Shown here: in pieces, positions 35,216-44,544 of the stretch
How positions within the stretch are numbered: the stretch's first letter is position 1
Layout of the letters: each line of letters begins with the position of its first letter
NCBI GenBank assembly: GCA_025457665.1
Contig: JALOTY010000013.1
Span: 1-64,000 of the forward strand
Direction of reading: 5' to 3'
DNA length: 64,000 bases
From: Akkermansiaceae bacterium
Lineage (GTDB): Bacteria; Verrucomicrobiota; Verrucomicrobiia; Verrucomicrobiales; Akkermansiaceae
Position numbers and translations under genes: made by a program
The notes under the pieces: model-generated
What the model was told of the DNA's origin: nothing
Database searches by the model: none
Seen by the model: only the letters and a program-made list of their open reading frames with translations

Positions 35216-36754
35216 ATGAGCGGTCCCGACCTCTTCAAGTTCACTCTTCAAAACCAAATGAAAGGGGAAGTTCAAAGCCGTGTGTCTTGTCCGGGATGCG
35301 AGACCACTTTGGTATGGCGTGGTGGCGCAGTCACAGGCCGTTGTCCTGTATGCGGCATCGAGGTAGCGCTCCCTCTCGAAGAGGATTCCGGCGGGGCTCA
35401 CAACTACCCCGAATTGAAGGGCATTCCTCCCAGAGGAAATCTTGAGTCAGGGGACAGCCGCTCAATCTCCATGCGGCAGGCGATCAGGCTGCCGGAGGCC
35501 CGACCGCGAAACACTCCTGAAAAGACAGAGGAGAACGAAGAGTTCCGAATGGTCGAGCCATCCTTGCGGGAGCTATTTGAACTATTGAAAAAGAACCCGG
35601 GGTGGGTAACGGAGACCATTGAAGAGACCCAAGAGAAACGTCCCCGCAGCAAACGGATACCCGAAAGACGGGGTAAGATAGAATTGAAGCCGTTTGAGAT
35701 ACCGGAAAGTCGACTGCTTCCCGATTTCGAAAAGGATTTTGAGGCGGCACCAGACATGGATGAGCTTCGAACCACTCGCACCAAGACCCGTCTCAATACG
35801 GCCGGACTGGTTTTCGGAGCCTTGATCATCGGAACCCTCTTCCTCGGAGTCATCTGGTATCGCACCTCCCAGGCTGAAACCGGTTCTGCACTACGCATTG
35901 TCGAAGAGGACACGCTTCCCAATCGCAAGAAGAACATCCTCGAGGTTTCTGTCCCACGGGCCAGAGAGTTCGCGGAAAAATTTTTATCTTCGTCCAGCGC
36001 CGACGAGATCGCGGCTCTCGTGATTGATGGGGAAAACAAGCGCCAAACAATCAGCGATTATCTTTCGGAACGGGAAAGTCTCATTGGCGACCCGGAGGAA
36101 ATCTCTCTTACAGCCCTGCCGCTCTCTTTGGAAGATCTTGAAAGGGGAATGGTCGCATTCCACTATGTTTCCACGGGTTCAGACATCCTATCATCCTTTC
36201 CACCGATTTTAAGCAATCGGTCATTGGTGAACCCACAAGAGTCTTCCCTTCTCGAACAGGCTGCAGTAGTGGAAACCTCACAGGCCTTCAGCGAGCCCGC
36301 AGCCCTCGTTCTCGCCAAACGAAAGGGAAACGAATTCAAGATCGACTGGGACGTGTTTCTCCAAACAAAAGATCGCCAACTCGCTGCCTTTCGCGACGGT
36401 GAGCTTGGCGACGCGGTCCGGAGATTTCGCGTGGTGGTCTCCCTCGATTATGCCCTGCCGGAAAATGGCGAATCCGTTGCCAATCGTATCCTGCGGTTGC
36501 AGGATCCTTTGCATAGCGGAGATGTCATCAGAGTCGAGGAGAGCCCCTATGCGGACCATGTGCGTCGAATCGTCAGGGAGGACCAACGCCGCGAAATGGA
36601 TGGTCTTGGACCCACCCCACCCCGCAACGCGACAGTCGATCTCGAATGGGACAAGGTCACCGATACCTTCCGAATCCATCGATTCGTCTGCTGGGAGTTT
36701 GAAAACGTCGGTGGCATGCCTGGCGAGCCGATCGGACCACCGAAGCAAAAATGA
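35216..36754 (+). CDS. zinc-ribbon transmembrane protein, member of a local paralogue family
   Basis: A 512-residue protein with a zinc ribbon (Cys 25, 28, 43, 46), a long charged linker, one membrane helix (about 195-215) and a large C-terminal domain with KIDWDVFLQTKD, VVVSLDYALPENG and a final DLEWDKVTDTFRIHRFVCWEF strand. The arrangement of ribbon, helix and closing strand-tryptophan motif is the same as in the genes at 48830 and 49948 outside the element. ATG 35258 is an alternative start. Function unknown; it may sense or relay signals at the membrane. Confidence 0.72.
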   Translation: MSGPDLFKFTLQNQMKGEVQSRVSCPGCETTLVWRGGAVTGRCPVCGIEVALPLEEDSGGAHNYPELKGIPPRGNLESGDSRSISMRQAIRLPEARPRNTPEKTEENEEFRMVEPSLRELFELLKKNPGWVTETIEETQEKRPRSKRIPERRGKIELKPFEIPESRLLPDFEKDFEAAPDMDELRTTRTKTRLNTAGLVFGALIIGTLFLGVIWYRTSQAETGSALRIVEEDTLPNRKKNILEVSVPRAREFAEKFLSSSSADEIAALVIDGENKRQTISDYLSERESLIGDPEEISLTALPLSLEDLERGMVAFHYVSTGSDILSSFPPILSNRSLVNPQESSLLEQAAVVETSQAFSEPAALVLAKRKGNEFKIDWDVFLQTKDRQLAAFRDGELGDAVRRFRVVVSLDYALPENGESVANRILRLQDPLHSGDVIRVEESPYADHVRRIVREDQRREMDGLGPTPPRNATVDLEWDKVTDTFRIHRFVCWEFENVGGMPGEPIGPPKQK

Positions 36755-37185
36755 ATCCTGAAAACAAAACATTGGTCCCGAATGATTCGGGAATCAGAGA
36801 CGACGACGTGATCGCAGTTCTTGAGTGCCAGGGCCAAAAGGAGCTTGCTGATTATCTCCGTCGGCGACTCCAGATACCGCCGGTGCCCGAGCCTTTGGAC
36901 TGGTCGAAACCCGCCCCGATCAGTCCGGAACAGCGACTGATTTATCTGGATAACTTGGCGAAAAGGTGGTTACGCAAAGCTGGCGAGTTTTATCAGATGG
37001 CGGAGCGGAGCCGCTGGCCATGGCGGAAACGCCATTTCCGTTTTCATGCGGACCTCCTGCAGGAGAATTCGAGAACAGTCCGGATCCTCGCTGGGCAGGA
37101 GGGTCAACATCCCCCAGTGCCAGAGAACAAAATCATCAACTCGCCATTCGTAGTCCGGAACACTCATTTGCAACCCCTAGACTGA
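36751..37185 (+). CDS. small basic protein, unknown
   Basis: A 144-residue protein whose ATG overlaps the upstream stop by four bases and whose stop overlaps the next ATG by one, so it is translated inside a coupled block. It is rich in Arg, Gln and Leu in its centre (KRWLRKAGEFYQMAERSRWPWRK) and has a charged N-terminus with DDVIAVLECQGQKELADYL. No family is recognised. Confidence 0.6.
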   Translation: MNPENKTLVPNDSGIRDDDVIAVLECQGQKELADYLRRRLQIPPVPEPLDWSKPAPISPEQRLIYLDNLAKRWLRKAGEFYQMAERSRWPWRKRHFRFHADLLQENSRTVRILAGQEGQHPPVPENKIINSPFVVRNTHLQPLD

Positions 37186-40100
37186 TGAAAAAAGGCATAC
37201 CTGGAATCCTCCTCGCCCTGGGAATAGTTTCATCCCTGCAGGGGGCTCTCACTCCCTCCAATCCACATTTCACATCCGAATTCGATATCGAAAGCGCTCC
37301 CACGGACCCATTCTCGATACGGGCTGGGGGATCCGGCACCGTAGGATACATCGATAACGGTTCATGGTTCGGGTTCACAGCAATCGATGTGGGAGAACTT
37401 GGAGTTCAAAACATGACCGTGGAGGTAGCCAGTCCCGAGACAGGATGTATATTGACGATCCACAGTGGGTCAGCCACCGGGCCAATCCTCGGCACACTCG
37501 CGGTTCCGGCCACCGGTGGATTTAACGACTTTCAGGAATGCCATATCGCGCTGAACCAAACTCTCTCGGGTGTTAGCTCCTTGTTTTTTACTTTCTCGGG
37601 CGGAGGTGGCTATCTCGTGGATACGCGCGCGTTTTGGTTCACACCAGTGGCTCCGGGCCAAAAGCAGGTGGGCAGTGTTTTTCAAGCGGGCATTTACGAT
37701 TCCGAATCCCATCCGGACATCCACCCCGTAGTATCGGCGAATGGCGAGATCCAAGCCACTACTGCTGGAACTTGGGTGGCCTACCATGATTTCGACTTCA
37801 GTGGCGGAGTCAACGAAATTGAAGTGGAAGCCGCAGCAGCCGGAAAAGCCGGACTTATTGAGGTCCGGACTGGATCACCGAGTGGGCCACTGGTGACGGA
37901 AATCCCCGTCAATCATACCGGTAGCCTTACTCATTTCCGCCGTTTCCGTTCCAGAATTGATCATAGTCCTAGTGGAATCCAGGACCTATATCTGCACTTC
38001 GTGAACTCGAACGATTCCCCGGAGGGATCCACTCTGTTTCATCTCAGGCGGCTCTCGCTCTACTCGCGAACAGAGACATCCTCACCCATCCCGACAAGCG
38101 CAAGGCTGAATGTCTATCCGCCAGTTCCGGGTCTTTCGCCTTCACCATACTACCGTTTCGAAGTTCAAAAAATGAGCGATTTCAATTCGGCGGACAAAGC
38201 GAGCAACACGAACTGGCTCTCACCCTTTGCCTGGCTCACACAGTGCATCGAAAAGACCCCGGAGAACAAGGGAAGCGCCTACTTCGAAGAGTTTATTGGT
38301 TCATGGTCCCATACCTATTGCAACTTTGAAGTCGATCCAGAGACTCCCATTGTGGTCAAAATCACGCGACTGGATAAACCCGGAGCGCCATCGGGTCCAA
38401 TCCAGTCAGCGGTCGTCAAGCCATTGAGAGACGGAGTCACTTGTGAGGTCATCAATGGCGAAGTCTATGTCACCCTCCAAAATCCAGGTCTTTTCGCCGT
38501 GGACATCGACGGTCAGATCGAAAGTCGAGACGCCCCAAGGGCCATCCCTGATACCTGGACGGGTCCTTTCGCTCCCTACACCACGGAAGCAACTGCTGCC
38601 CATAGTCTTTCAATCTTCGCGAATCCGGTTATCGAAGACAAACCTTCATTAAGCGACCCTGGTGTGTTTCAGGTGGAGCCTGGCACCATGCCACCTCATG
38701 ATGGACCCTGGCACACCCTGTACTTCAAGCCGGGCATCCACAAGTTTTCTGTCGACGCCCAAGGAAACGAACGCGAGTGGGAAATCACCGACCCACTGCC
38801 GCTGGTAAATGGAAAAAGCTATTATATCCCCGGGGATGCAATCGTTTATGGCAATCTGAGTGACTATGATGATGACCTGGCCAGTAAAGATATCCGGGTA
38901 TTCGGACATGGCACCCTCAGTGGCAAAAAGATACCGCATTTTGAAAACTTCCTTAATCCCGATTACCCCTTATCATTTCCCGAAGCTGAGCTGCTTACTC
39001 CCTGGCGCAGGCTACCACCCGGAAGCAATGGAAGGTTGCGGATGATCAGCTTGTCAAAGGCAGGCAATTGCCATTATGAAGGCATAACAATTGCAGATCC
39101 ACCTGAACATGGTTTCCGTATGATCCATGAAGGGGTCAAAGGGAATTCCCTTCGCTGGCTCAAAAATCTTTCATGGAGAGTCAATAATGATGCGGCCAGC
39201 GTGGGAGGCAAAGCAGTCGTCGAGGATTGCTTCTTCAGACACCAGGACGACGGCCTTTACATCGGGACCTACGCGGTTCGCCGTTGTGTTTTTTGGACAG
39301 ACGTGAACGGAATCCCTCTACGCTGTAGCTTTATCAACAGAAGGGACGAGGAGCCGCTTTTTGACACCGCGGACGTGGTGATCGAGGACTGCGAAGTGAT
39401 CTACGCAAGAAGCGTCTTTACTTTTTCTGAAAATCCAGGAGCTGGCATCATTTGCTACCCAGGAGGTCCGGCAAACGGGACATTCCGGGATGGCACCAGA
39501 AACACTTCGCAACACATTGTTTTCCGTAACCTCAAGGTGACGGACCCCCGACCGCAGAGATTTCTTCTCGGCTTCGAGGGAGATAGGGGCGACTCCAATT
39601 TCGCAGGATGGGCTGGAATTCGATTTGAAAACGTTCATTATCAACATCCCCATGCCTGGGGATGGCCAAACATGATCTTCGCCACAGAAAGCGGGCCCGC
39701 AAAATTTTGGACATTCGACAATGTGACGATCGGAGGATCCGCACTCGATCGGGCATTTTTCGAGAATCCCTCAGGCTTTGAGACAGAGAATAGTTCGGAG
39801 ATGATTTTTCGAGTCAAGGAAGGTCACAGATCTTTGACGACACCAACTAGCCCTTTTGGAACAATCGCCCGAAACTCCGTGGGACCGCTTTATGTCGAAG
39901 GCTCTCCGATCAAGCTTACCGCCACACCCCGCCATGGCTTCGTTTTCAGCTCCTGGGGGGGCGACCTCGATGGATCCTCGGAGAACCCAATCACGGTGGT
40001 GATGAATACGGACAAAGTTGTCACGGCCAACTTTCAGCTTAAGCCGCCAACCGCAATCAATTGTGGCGGCGGGGCCGTGGTTTCTTCTTCCGGCATCAAT

Positions 40101-40808
40101 TATCAAGACGATGCGTTTTACTCTGGTAGCTCAACCTTTTCGACAAGTTCCGTGATTTCGGGTACCGACGATCAGGATCTTTATCGGAGTGAGCGGTGGG
40201 GCGGCGAATTCACGTATGCGATACCTGTCACAAATGGCCCGTATGAGGTCACATTGAAATTTGCTGAGATTTTCATGAATTCAGCGGGACAAAGGGTGTT
40301 TGACGTTTCCATCGAGGATTATCCGGCGATTCTAGGTCTGGATATCTTCTCAAAGGTCGGGAAGAACGCTGCTTATGATGAAACCCACACCACCATTGTT
40401 GATGATGGTTTCCTCAATATCCGTTTCTCCGGCCGGGTCGATAACGCCAAAATATCTTCGATTCTTTTGAAGCCTGTCATCGTGGGTGCCTACTCTGAAT
40501 GGGCCGCAACGTTCGCAGGCGGTCAAAGTGAGAGCGGTGACTTTGATCAAGACGGGATTAGCAACGGAATCGAATATTTCACCGGAGTAGGCAATGGATC
40601 CCCTCTCTTCACGCTTAGCGGAACCACGATCACATGGCCGAAAAGCAACACTGCCCTTGCACGGGGCATTGTCGAGGTTTCGGAAGATCTTGTGGATTGG
40701 CAGGCCGTGACAAGTGGCGTCGTTGAGGATCAGGGCTCGATTTCTTACGCCTTGGCTATGGATTCTCCATCGAAGTTTGTTAGATTACGCGTCGTCACTT
40801 CACCTTAG
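37185..40808 (+). CDS. large exported beta-helix glycosidase-like protein with CBM and malectin domains
   Basis: A 1207-residue protein. After a signal peptide (about 1-20) two CBM6-like repeats follow (about 25-150 and 155-300), then a GH49/GH28-type right-handed beta-helix region (about 450-880; WHTLYFKPGIHKF, YYIPGDAIVYGNL, FGHGTLSGKKIPH). An InlB-like repeat (about 905-950; LTATPRHGFVFSSWGGDL), a malectin domain (about 955-1095; INCGGGAV, YEVTLKFAEIF, GQRVFDVSIE) and a calcium-binding segment (DFDQDGISNGIEYF) complete it. It should act on an extracellular polysaccharide; the exact substrate and whether the active site is intact cannot be judged by eye. It is the last cargo gene before the right repeat. 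Confidence 0.78.
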   Translation: MKKGIPGILLALGIVSSLQGALTPSNPHFTSEFDIESAPTDPFSIRAGGSGTVGYIDNGSWFGFTAIDVGELGVQNMTVEVASPETGCILTIHSGSATGPILGTLAVPATGGFNDFQECHIALNQTLSGVSSLFFTFSGGGGYLVDTRAFWFTPVAPGQKQVGSVFQAGIYDSESHPDIHPVVSANGEIQATTAGTWVAYHDFDFSGGVNEIEVEAAAAGKAGLIEVRTGSPSGPLVTEIPVNHTGSLTHFRRFRSRIDHSPSGIQDLYLHFVNSNDSPEGSTLFHLRRLSLYSRTETSSPIPTSARLNVYPPVPGLSPSPYYRFEVQKMSDFNSADKASNTNWLSPFAWLTQCIEKTPENKGSAYFEEFIGSWSHTYCNFEVDPETPIVVKITRLDKPGAPSGPIQSAVVKPLRDGVTCEVINGEVYVTLQNPGLFAVDIDGQIESRDAPRAIPDTWTGPFAPYTTEATAAHSLSIFANPVIEDKPSLSDPGVFQVEPGTMPPHDGPWHTLYFKPGIHKFSVDAQGNEREWEITDPLPLVNGKSYYIPGDAIVYGNLSDYDDDLASKDIRVFGHGTLSGKKIPHFENFLNPDYPLSFPEAELLTPWRRLPPGSNGRLRMISLSKAGNCHYEGITIADPPEHGFRMIHEGVKGNSLRWLKNLSWRVNNDAASVGGKAVVEDCFFRHQDDGLYIGTYAVRRCVFWTDVNGIPLRCSFINRRDEEPLFDTADVVIEDCEVIYARSVFTFSENPGAGIICYPGGPANGTFRDGTRNTSQHIVFRNLKVTDPRPQRFLLGFEGDRGDSNFAGWAGIRFENVHYQHPHAWGWPNMIFATESGPAKFWTFDNVTIGGSALDRAFFENPSGFETENSSEMIFRVKEGHRSLTTPTSPFGTIARNSVGPLYVEGSPIKLTATPRHGFVFSSWGGDLDGSSENPITVVMNTDKVVTANFQLKPPTAINCGGGAVVSSSGINYQDDAFYSGSSTFSTSSVISGTDDQDLYRSERWGGEFTYAIPVTNGPYEVTLKFAEIFMNSAGQRVFDVSIEDYPAILGLDIFSKVGKNAAYDETHTTIVDDGFLNIRFSGRVDNAKISSILLKPVIVGAYSEWAATFAGGQSESGDFDQDGISNGIEYFTGVGNGSPLFTLSGTTITWPKSNTALARGIVEVSEDLVDWQAVTSGVVEDQGSISYALAMDSPSKFVRLRVVTSP

Positions 40809-40874
40809 GGTGTTGAGCCCGGCTATCAGAGGTGCCCAAAAAAGCAGACTCTCGTGGATGGATTCGTCATCCCC

Positions 40875-40958
40875 CCAGCCCACCGCCGCTCAGCCCGCAG
40901 GCCAAGCAGGAAATGGAAACCCAGCGGAAAGCCGACCCAAGCGCCGATTTTCAGTCAG
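40875..40958. repeat. 84-bp direct repeat, right copy (attR-like)
   Basis: Identical to 22463-22546. On the element side (left) it is preceded by a relic cysteine-synthase start: on the minus strand it reads M-T-N-P-S-T-R-V against M-T-N-A-S-T-R-V of the intact gene. On the right it runs into the last codon of the VWA gene, which ends at 40951. Confidence 0.9.
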
Positions 40959-41625
40959 CTTCATCGCCTTTTTCCATCTCCTCCCTCACCACCGCTTCCA
41001 TGGTTTTATCGAGATCCTCGCAAATCTCACCACCCCGCGCCCGATTCCGGAAAGCCTTCGCTTTGCGGGAAATCGCCTTGGCGGAGACATCGATCCCCTT
41101 GGCGCTGTAGTCCACCGTGGCGCTGTTCTCGAAACGGATCCCCAGGTCCGCCGCCGCCGCCATGGCATCCTGACCCGCTGCCAGGAAAAGGAACTCCCAG
41201 GCATACACTTCCCGCTGGTGACGGATCATTTCGTGAATCCGCGTCAGGTTGTATTTCCGCGAGGCATTCTCCTGACCATCGGTGAATATCGCCACCACCA
41301 CCTGCCCCGGACGATCCTTCTCCGGCGTGGCCACCAGGCGTTGACCGAGGCGATCGATGCTGATGCCGATGGCATCCAGCAAAGCCGTGGAACCCCGCGG
41401 CTCGAAATCCGCCGCCACCATGGGCCGGACTTTCTCCAAGGGCAGGCTGTCGTAGGGCAGCAGATACTCGTCGTCGAACAAGACCACGCTCAACCTCGCC
41501 TCCCCCGGAAGCTCCTTCTGTTCCTTGAGAAAACCATTGAAGGCGGACACCGCTGCCTCGCGCATCGAGGCCATCGATCCCGAGCGATCCAAAATGTAAA
41601 CCATCTCTGTGAGTTCCATGTTCAT
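40951..41625 (-). CDS. VWA-domain protein
   Basis: A 224-residue von Willebrand factor type A protein. The metal-ion-dependent adhesion site begins with DRSGSM and is completed by STALLD and IFTDGQENAS; the rest of the Rossmann fold is intact. A C-terminal helical tail is rich in Lys/Arg/Glu. ATG 41625 is chosen because the family begins at MELTEMVYILD; earlier in-frame starts add an unconserved leader. Its 3' end lies inside the right repeat of the element. In the ancestral chromosome it probably stood directly upstream of the cysteine synthase gene. Confidence 0.82.
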   Translation of the reverse strand: MNMELTEMVYILDRSGSMASMREAAVSAFNGFLKEQKELPGEARLSVVLFDDEYLLPYDSLPLEKVRPMVAADFEPRGSTALLDAIGISIDRLGQRLVATPEKDRPGQVVVAIFTDGQENASRKYNLTRIHEMIRHQREVYAWEFLFLAAGQDAMAAAADLGIRFENSATVDYSAKGIDVSAKAISRKAKAFRNRARGGEICEDLDKTMEAVVREEMEKGDEAD

Positions 41626-41796
41626 CGCGATCAGCTTGACGGTCAGGGTGGGACATCCATGGGGTGACCCAAAAAAAACTTCCCGCTCCGTCATGATTTC
41701 CTTATCCGCCCCATGGCCGATTTTCCCACGCTTGGAAAATCCCGGAAACCGCCGATCTTGAGCAGCCCGGGATCACGCTCGGTTGATGTCTGACTC

Positions 41797-42603
41797 ATGA
41801 AATCCTCCCTCCGTCCCCTTTTCCGCAAGGTCGGCCTGATTTTTTCCCTGCCGCTGGGTCTCTTTTGCCTGGGCTGGCTGGCTTCGTGCACTGTGGCGGA
41901 CCGCCTGATCTTCATGCCCCAGCGCCCGAGCTACACGGCCGATGCTCCAGGGCTCCTGCGGCTCACGACAGACTCGGGCGAATCCATCGCCGCCTTTCAT
42001 TTCCCCGCAGCCGAGGGCAAACCCACCATCCTCTATTCCCATGGCAATGCCGAAGACATCGGACATTCGCGGAAACTTTACGCTGCCTTGAACCAGCAGG
42101 GCTGGGGCGTCCTCGCCTACGATTACCCGGGATACGGCCAATCCTCGGGCGAGCCGGATGAGGCGGCTTGCGAAAGGGCCATCGATGCCGCGTGGCACCA
42201 TCTCACCACCACCGCGGGTGTTCCTGCCGGACAGATCGTCATCATGGGTCGCTCCGTCGGTAGCGGCCCCTCGGTCTGGCTCGCCTCCCACAAGGACGCC
42301 CGCGCGCTGGTGCTTATTTCCCCTTTCACTTCCACCTTCGCCGTCATGCCGCCGGCCCACCGCATCCTGCCGGGGGATCGATTTCCCAATCTCCGCCGCA
42401 TCCGCAAACTGCGGACTCCGCTGCTGGTGATCCATGGGGAAAACGACCGCGTCATCCCGATCCAGCACGGCAGGGACCTCCACGGTGCCTCGCCCGCCGA
42501 ACGCAAATCCTTCGTGGCCCTCAAGGACACCGATCACAACGACCTCTACGCCCGCGAACTGGACCGCGTGGTCGCGGAAATGCGCCGATTCATCGATCCC
42601 TAA
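41797..42603 (+). CDS. alpha/beta-hydrolase lipoprotein (ABHD17/BEM46-like)
   Basis: A 268-residue protein with a lipoprotein signal ending in LASC and the fold of a small serine hydrolase: YSHGNAEDI (oxyanion region), the nucleophile elbow GRSVGSG, an acid loop after LLVIHGENDRVIP and a catalytic His in DTDHNDL. The GNAED motif is typical of the ABHD17/BEM46 group. It likely acts at the outer face of the envelope. It diverges from the VWA gene. Confidence 0.82.
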   Translation: MKSSLRPLFRKVGLIFSLPLGLFCLGWLASCTVADRLIFMPQRPSYTADAPGLLRLTTDSGESIAAFHFPAAEGKPTILYSHGNAEDIGHSRKLYAALNQQGWGVLAYDYPGYGQSSGEPDEAACERAIDAAWHHLTTTAGVPAGQIVIMGRSVGSGPSVWLASHKDARALVLISPFTSTFAVMPPAHRILPGDRFPNLRRIRKLRTPLLVIHGENDRVIPIQHGRDLHGASPAERKSFVALKDTDHNDLYARELDRVVAEMRRFIDP

Positions 42604-42684
42604 CAGAGGCCCGACCGCTTGCCCGGCCGGGCTCTCAAACTTCCCACTTGGAAGCCCCCGGCCATGCGGTCTAGGCTGCCCGGC

Positions 42685-43185
42685 ATGGACGAAGCCGCCG
42701 TGGCCAAACTCGATGATTTCATCCGCCGCAAAGGCCTCCGCCGCACGCCCCAGCGGGATGCCATCGTGCGCCTGGCTTTCTCCGAGGACGACCATTTCAC
42801 CTCCGAGGAGCTGTTCGACCGCGTCCGCAAATTCAACATCAACGCCTCCCGCGCCACGGTTTACCGGACCATTTCCCTGCTCGTCGAAGCCAAGCTGCTG
42901 CGCGAAATCGACCTCGGCGGGGACACGAAAACCTACGATCCGAATTTCCTCGAAAAACCGAGCCACAACCACCTGGTCTGCATCGACTGCGGCAAGGTGA
43001 TCGAGTTCGAGGATTCCCATCTCGAACTTCTCAACGACTGCCTGACCCGAAGGATGGGCTTCCGGCCGATGTCCCAATCCATCAAGATCGAAGCCTGCTG
43101 CGAGCGCCTGCGCACCAAAGGCTCCTGCCCGAACCTCATCCAGGCCCGTTTGAGCAAAAAACGGCTGCCTGCGCGCCGCCGCTGA
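42685..43185 (+). CDS. Fur-family transcriptional regulator
   Basis: A 166-residue protein starting at ATG 42685 (MDEAAVAKLDDFI). The winged helix (about 10-85) contains RRTPQRDAIV and SRATVYRTISLL, and the dimerisation domain holds the HNHLVC and CGKVIEF zinc site with a second Cys set near CCERLR...GSCP. It controls metal or oxidative-stress genes; Fur, Zur and PerR cannot be told apart from sequence alone. It lies downstream of the lipoprotein gene on the same strand and is convergent with the dGTPase gene. Confidence 0.9.
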   Translation: MDEAAVAKLDDFIRRKGLRRTPQRDAIVRLAFSEDDHFTSEELFDRVRKFNINASRATVYRTISLLVEAKLLREIDLGGDTKTYDPNFLEKPSHNHLVCIDCGKVIEFEDSHLELLNDCLTRRMGFRPMSQSIKIEACCERLRTKGSCPNLIQARLSKKRLPARRR

Positions 43186-43203
43186 GCGCCATTTCTCCGA
43201 AGC

Positions 43204-44493
43204 TCAGCCCACCAGATCGCCGATCGATCCAAAGTCCGGCGTGAACAGGCGCTTGTAGGTCCGCACGGCATCGCCATCGGTCATCGCGGCGAGGTAATCG
43301 CAGACCAACCGCGCCCGTGCACCGGCATCCTCGGCCCGGGAGATTTCGGCAGCGATGGAGTCCGGCAGCAATTGGAAATCCTGGCCATCGATGCGCTCGC
43401 CCCTCACGTATCGGGTTTCTAACACCTCCCACATCCCCCGCAACAGCAGGCTCCCCTTGTGCTCGAGCTGTTTCAATTGAGGGGAAAGGAAGACGACTTC
43501 GAAAGCCAGCTTCTTGAAGAGATCGCATTCTTTCCGGACCTCGGGATCGACGTCCAAGCGATACCGGTAGCGGTTCGACATGGCACTGAGGAAACCCGGC
43601 TCGTCCACCAGTTTCGCCGCCTTGACGTAACGCCCGATGCGGCTGCCGACGAAGGGATCCACCTTCTGACGCCGCATCGCCAGCATCAACTCACCCAGAG
43701 GTGTGCCTTCCCCGGCATCCTCGCCCCGACCCTCCGCCCAGCGCTGGATTCGTTCCACCGTGAGGAAACCGGCCCTCACGCTGTCCGCCAGATCGTTGAG
43801 CGAGTATGCCGTGTCATCCGCCCAGTCCATGATCTGGCACTCGATGGATTTGCAGGCATCTCGGAATTTTCCCGGAGGGGCATCGGCAGGGAAATCCACC
43901 CCACCCATCACCCACTCCAACCACCCGGCCTGGCCGTCGTAGAGGAAATGGTTCTCCGGCGGGGCATCAGCCGTGCGACGCAACTCGCTCCACAGGCTTT
44001 TGTATTTCAGCACGGAATCCGCGAAGGCCCGGGTCGGATTCATGCCGGTACCCTTGGCGGAAAAAATCCTCTCGCCCAGAAGTCTCAAGGTCTGGGCATT
44101 TCCCTCAAATCCCCCCCACGGAGCCATCAGGTGATTCAAGGTCCGCTCGCCTGCATGGCCGAAGGGCGGATGACCGAGGTCGTGGGAAAGACAGGCCGCT
44201 TCGACGAGATCGGGATCGATGTAATAATCCTCCGCCAGCCGATCCCCGGCCACTTTCAACCAGGTGCAGATCGATCGGCCGATCTGGGCGACTTCCAAGG
44301 AGTGAGTCAGGCGGGTCCGGTAAAAATCATACTCCCCACTCCAGAACACCTGGGTCTTGTTTTGCAGCGAGCGGAACGCTGGGGTGTGCAGGACCCGGTC
44401 GCGATCGATCTGAAACGGCGTCCTGAAATCCCCGCCATCACCCCCGGGGCGACGGCGCTCGGTATCGAACTCACCGTAAAATCGATTCGGCAT
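43204..44493 (-). CDS. dgt: deoxyguanosinetriphosphate triphosphohydrolase-like protein
   Basis: A 429-residue HD-domain phosphohydrolase of the dGTPase family, which removes triphosphate from dGTP and related dNTPs. The metal ligands are visible: RLTHSLEVAQ, ACLSHDLGHPPFGHAGE and WADDTAYSLNDL. The opening FDTERRRPGGDG and FRTPFQIDRDR are also typical of the family. It controls dNTP pools and helps resist phage. ATG 44493 is the natural start. Confidence 0.92.
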   Translation of the reverse strand: MPNRFYGEFDTERRRPGGDGGDFRTPFQIDRDRVLHTPAFRSLQNKTQVFWSGEYDFYRTRLTHSLEVAQIGRSICTWLKVAGDRLAEDYYIDPDLVEAACLSHDLGHPPFGHAGERTLNHLMAPWGGFEGNAQTLRLLGERIFSAKGTGMNPTRAFADSVLKYKSLWSELRRTADAPPENHFLYDGQAGWLEWVMGGVDFPADAPPGKFRDACKSIECQIMDWADDTAYSLNDLADSVRAGFLTVERIQRWAEGRGEDAGEGTPLGELMLAMRRQKVDPFVGSRIGRYVKAAKLVDEPGFLSAMSNRYRYRLDVDPEVRKECDLFKKLAFEVVFLSPQLKQLEHKGSLLLRGMWEVLETRYVRGERIDGQDFQLLPDSIAAEISRAEDAGARARLVCDYLAAMTDGDAVRTYKRLFTPDFGSIGDLVG

Positions 44494-44544
44494 GCCGGAC
44501 CCTTAGCCGCTCGGCAGTGGGTCCGGCAAAGCAAAAGCCGCGGA

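Larger units (their letters stand above)
22463..40958. mobile_element. 18.4-kb integrated element bounded by 84-bp direct repeats
   Basis: Two identical 84-bp copies lie 18,412 bases apart, one next to the start of the cysteine synthase gene and one next to the stop of the VWA gene. Beyond the identical cores, copy A is followed by a diverged relic of the VWA 3' end, and copy B is preceded by a diverged relic of the cysteine-synthase 5' end, so the repeats are the two junctions of an insertion into an ancestral VWA-cysK gene pair. An integron-type integrase lies next to the left end. The cargo is visibly less GC-rich and uses TTA codons in contexts the backbone avoids. Excision between the repeats would give an 18,412-bp circle. 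Confidence 0.85.

Noticed and set aside
24052..40808. Element cargo as an integron cassette array
   Set aside because: Genes are long, some translationally coupled, and I find no attC-type site between them despite the IntI-like enzyme.
42600..42640. Weak hairpin after the lipoprotein gene as a terminator
   Set aside because: The stem has bulges and no T run follows, so I do not list it.
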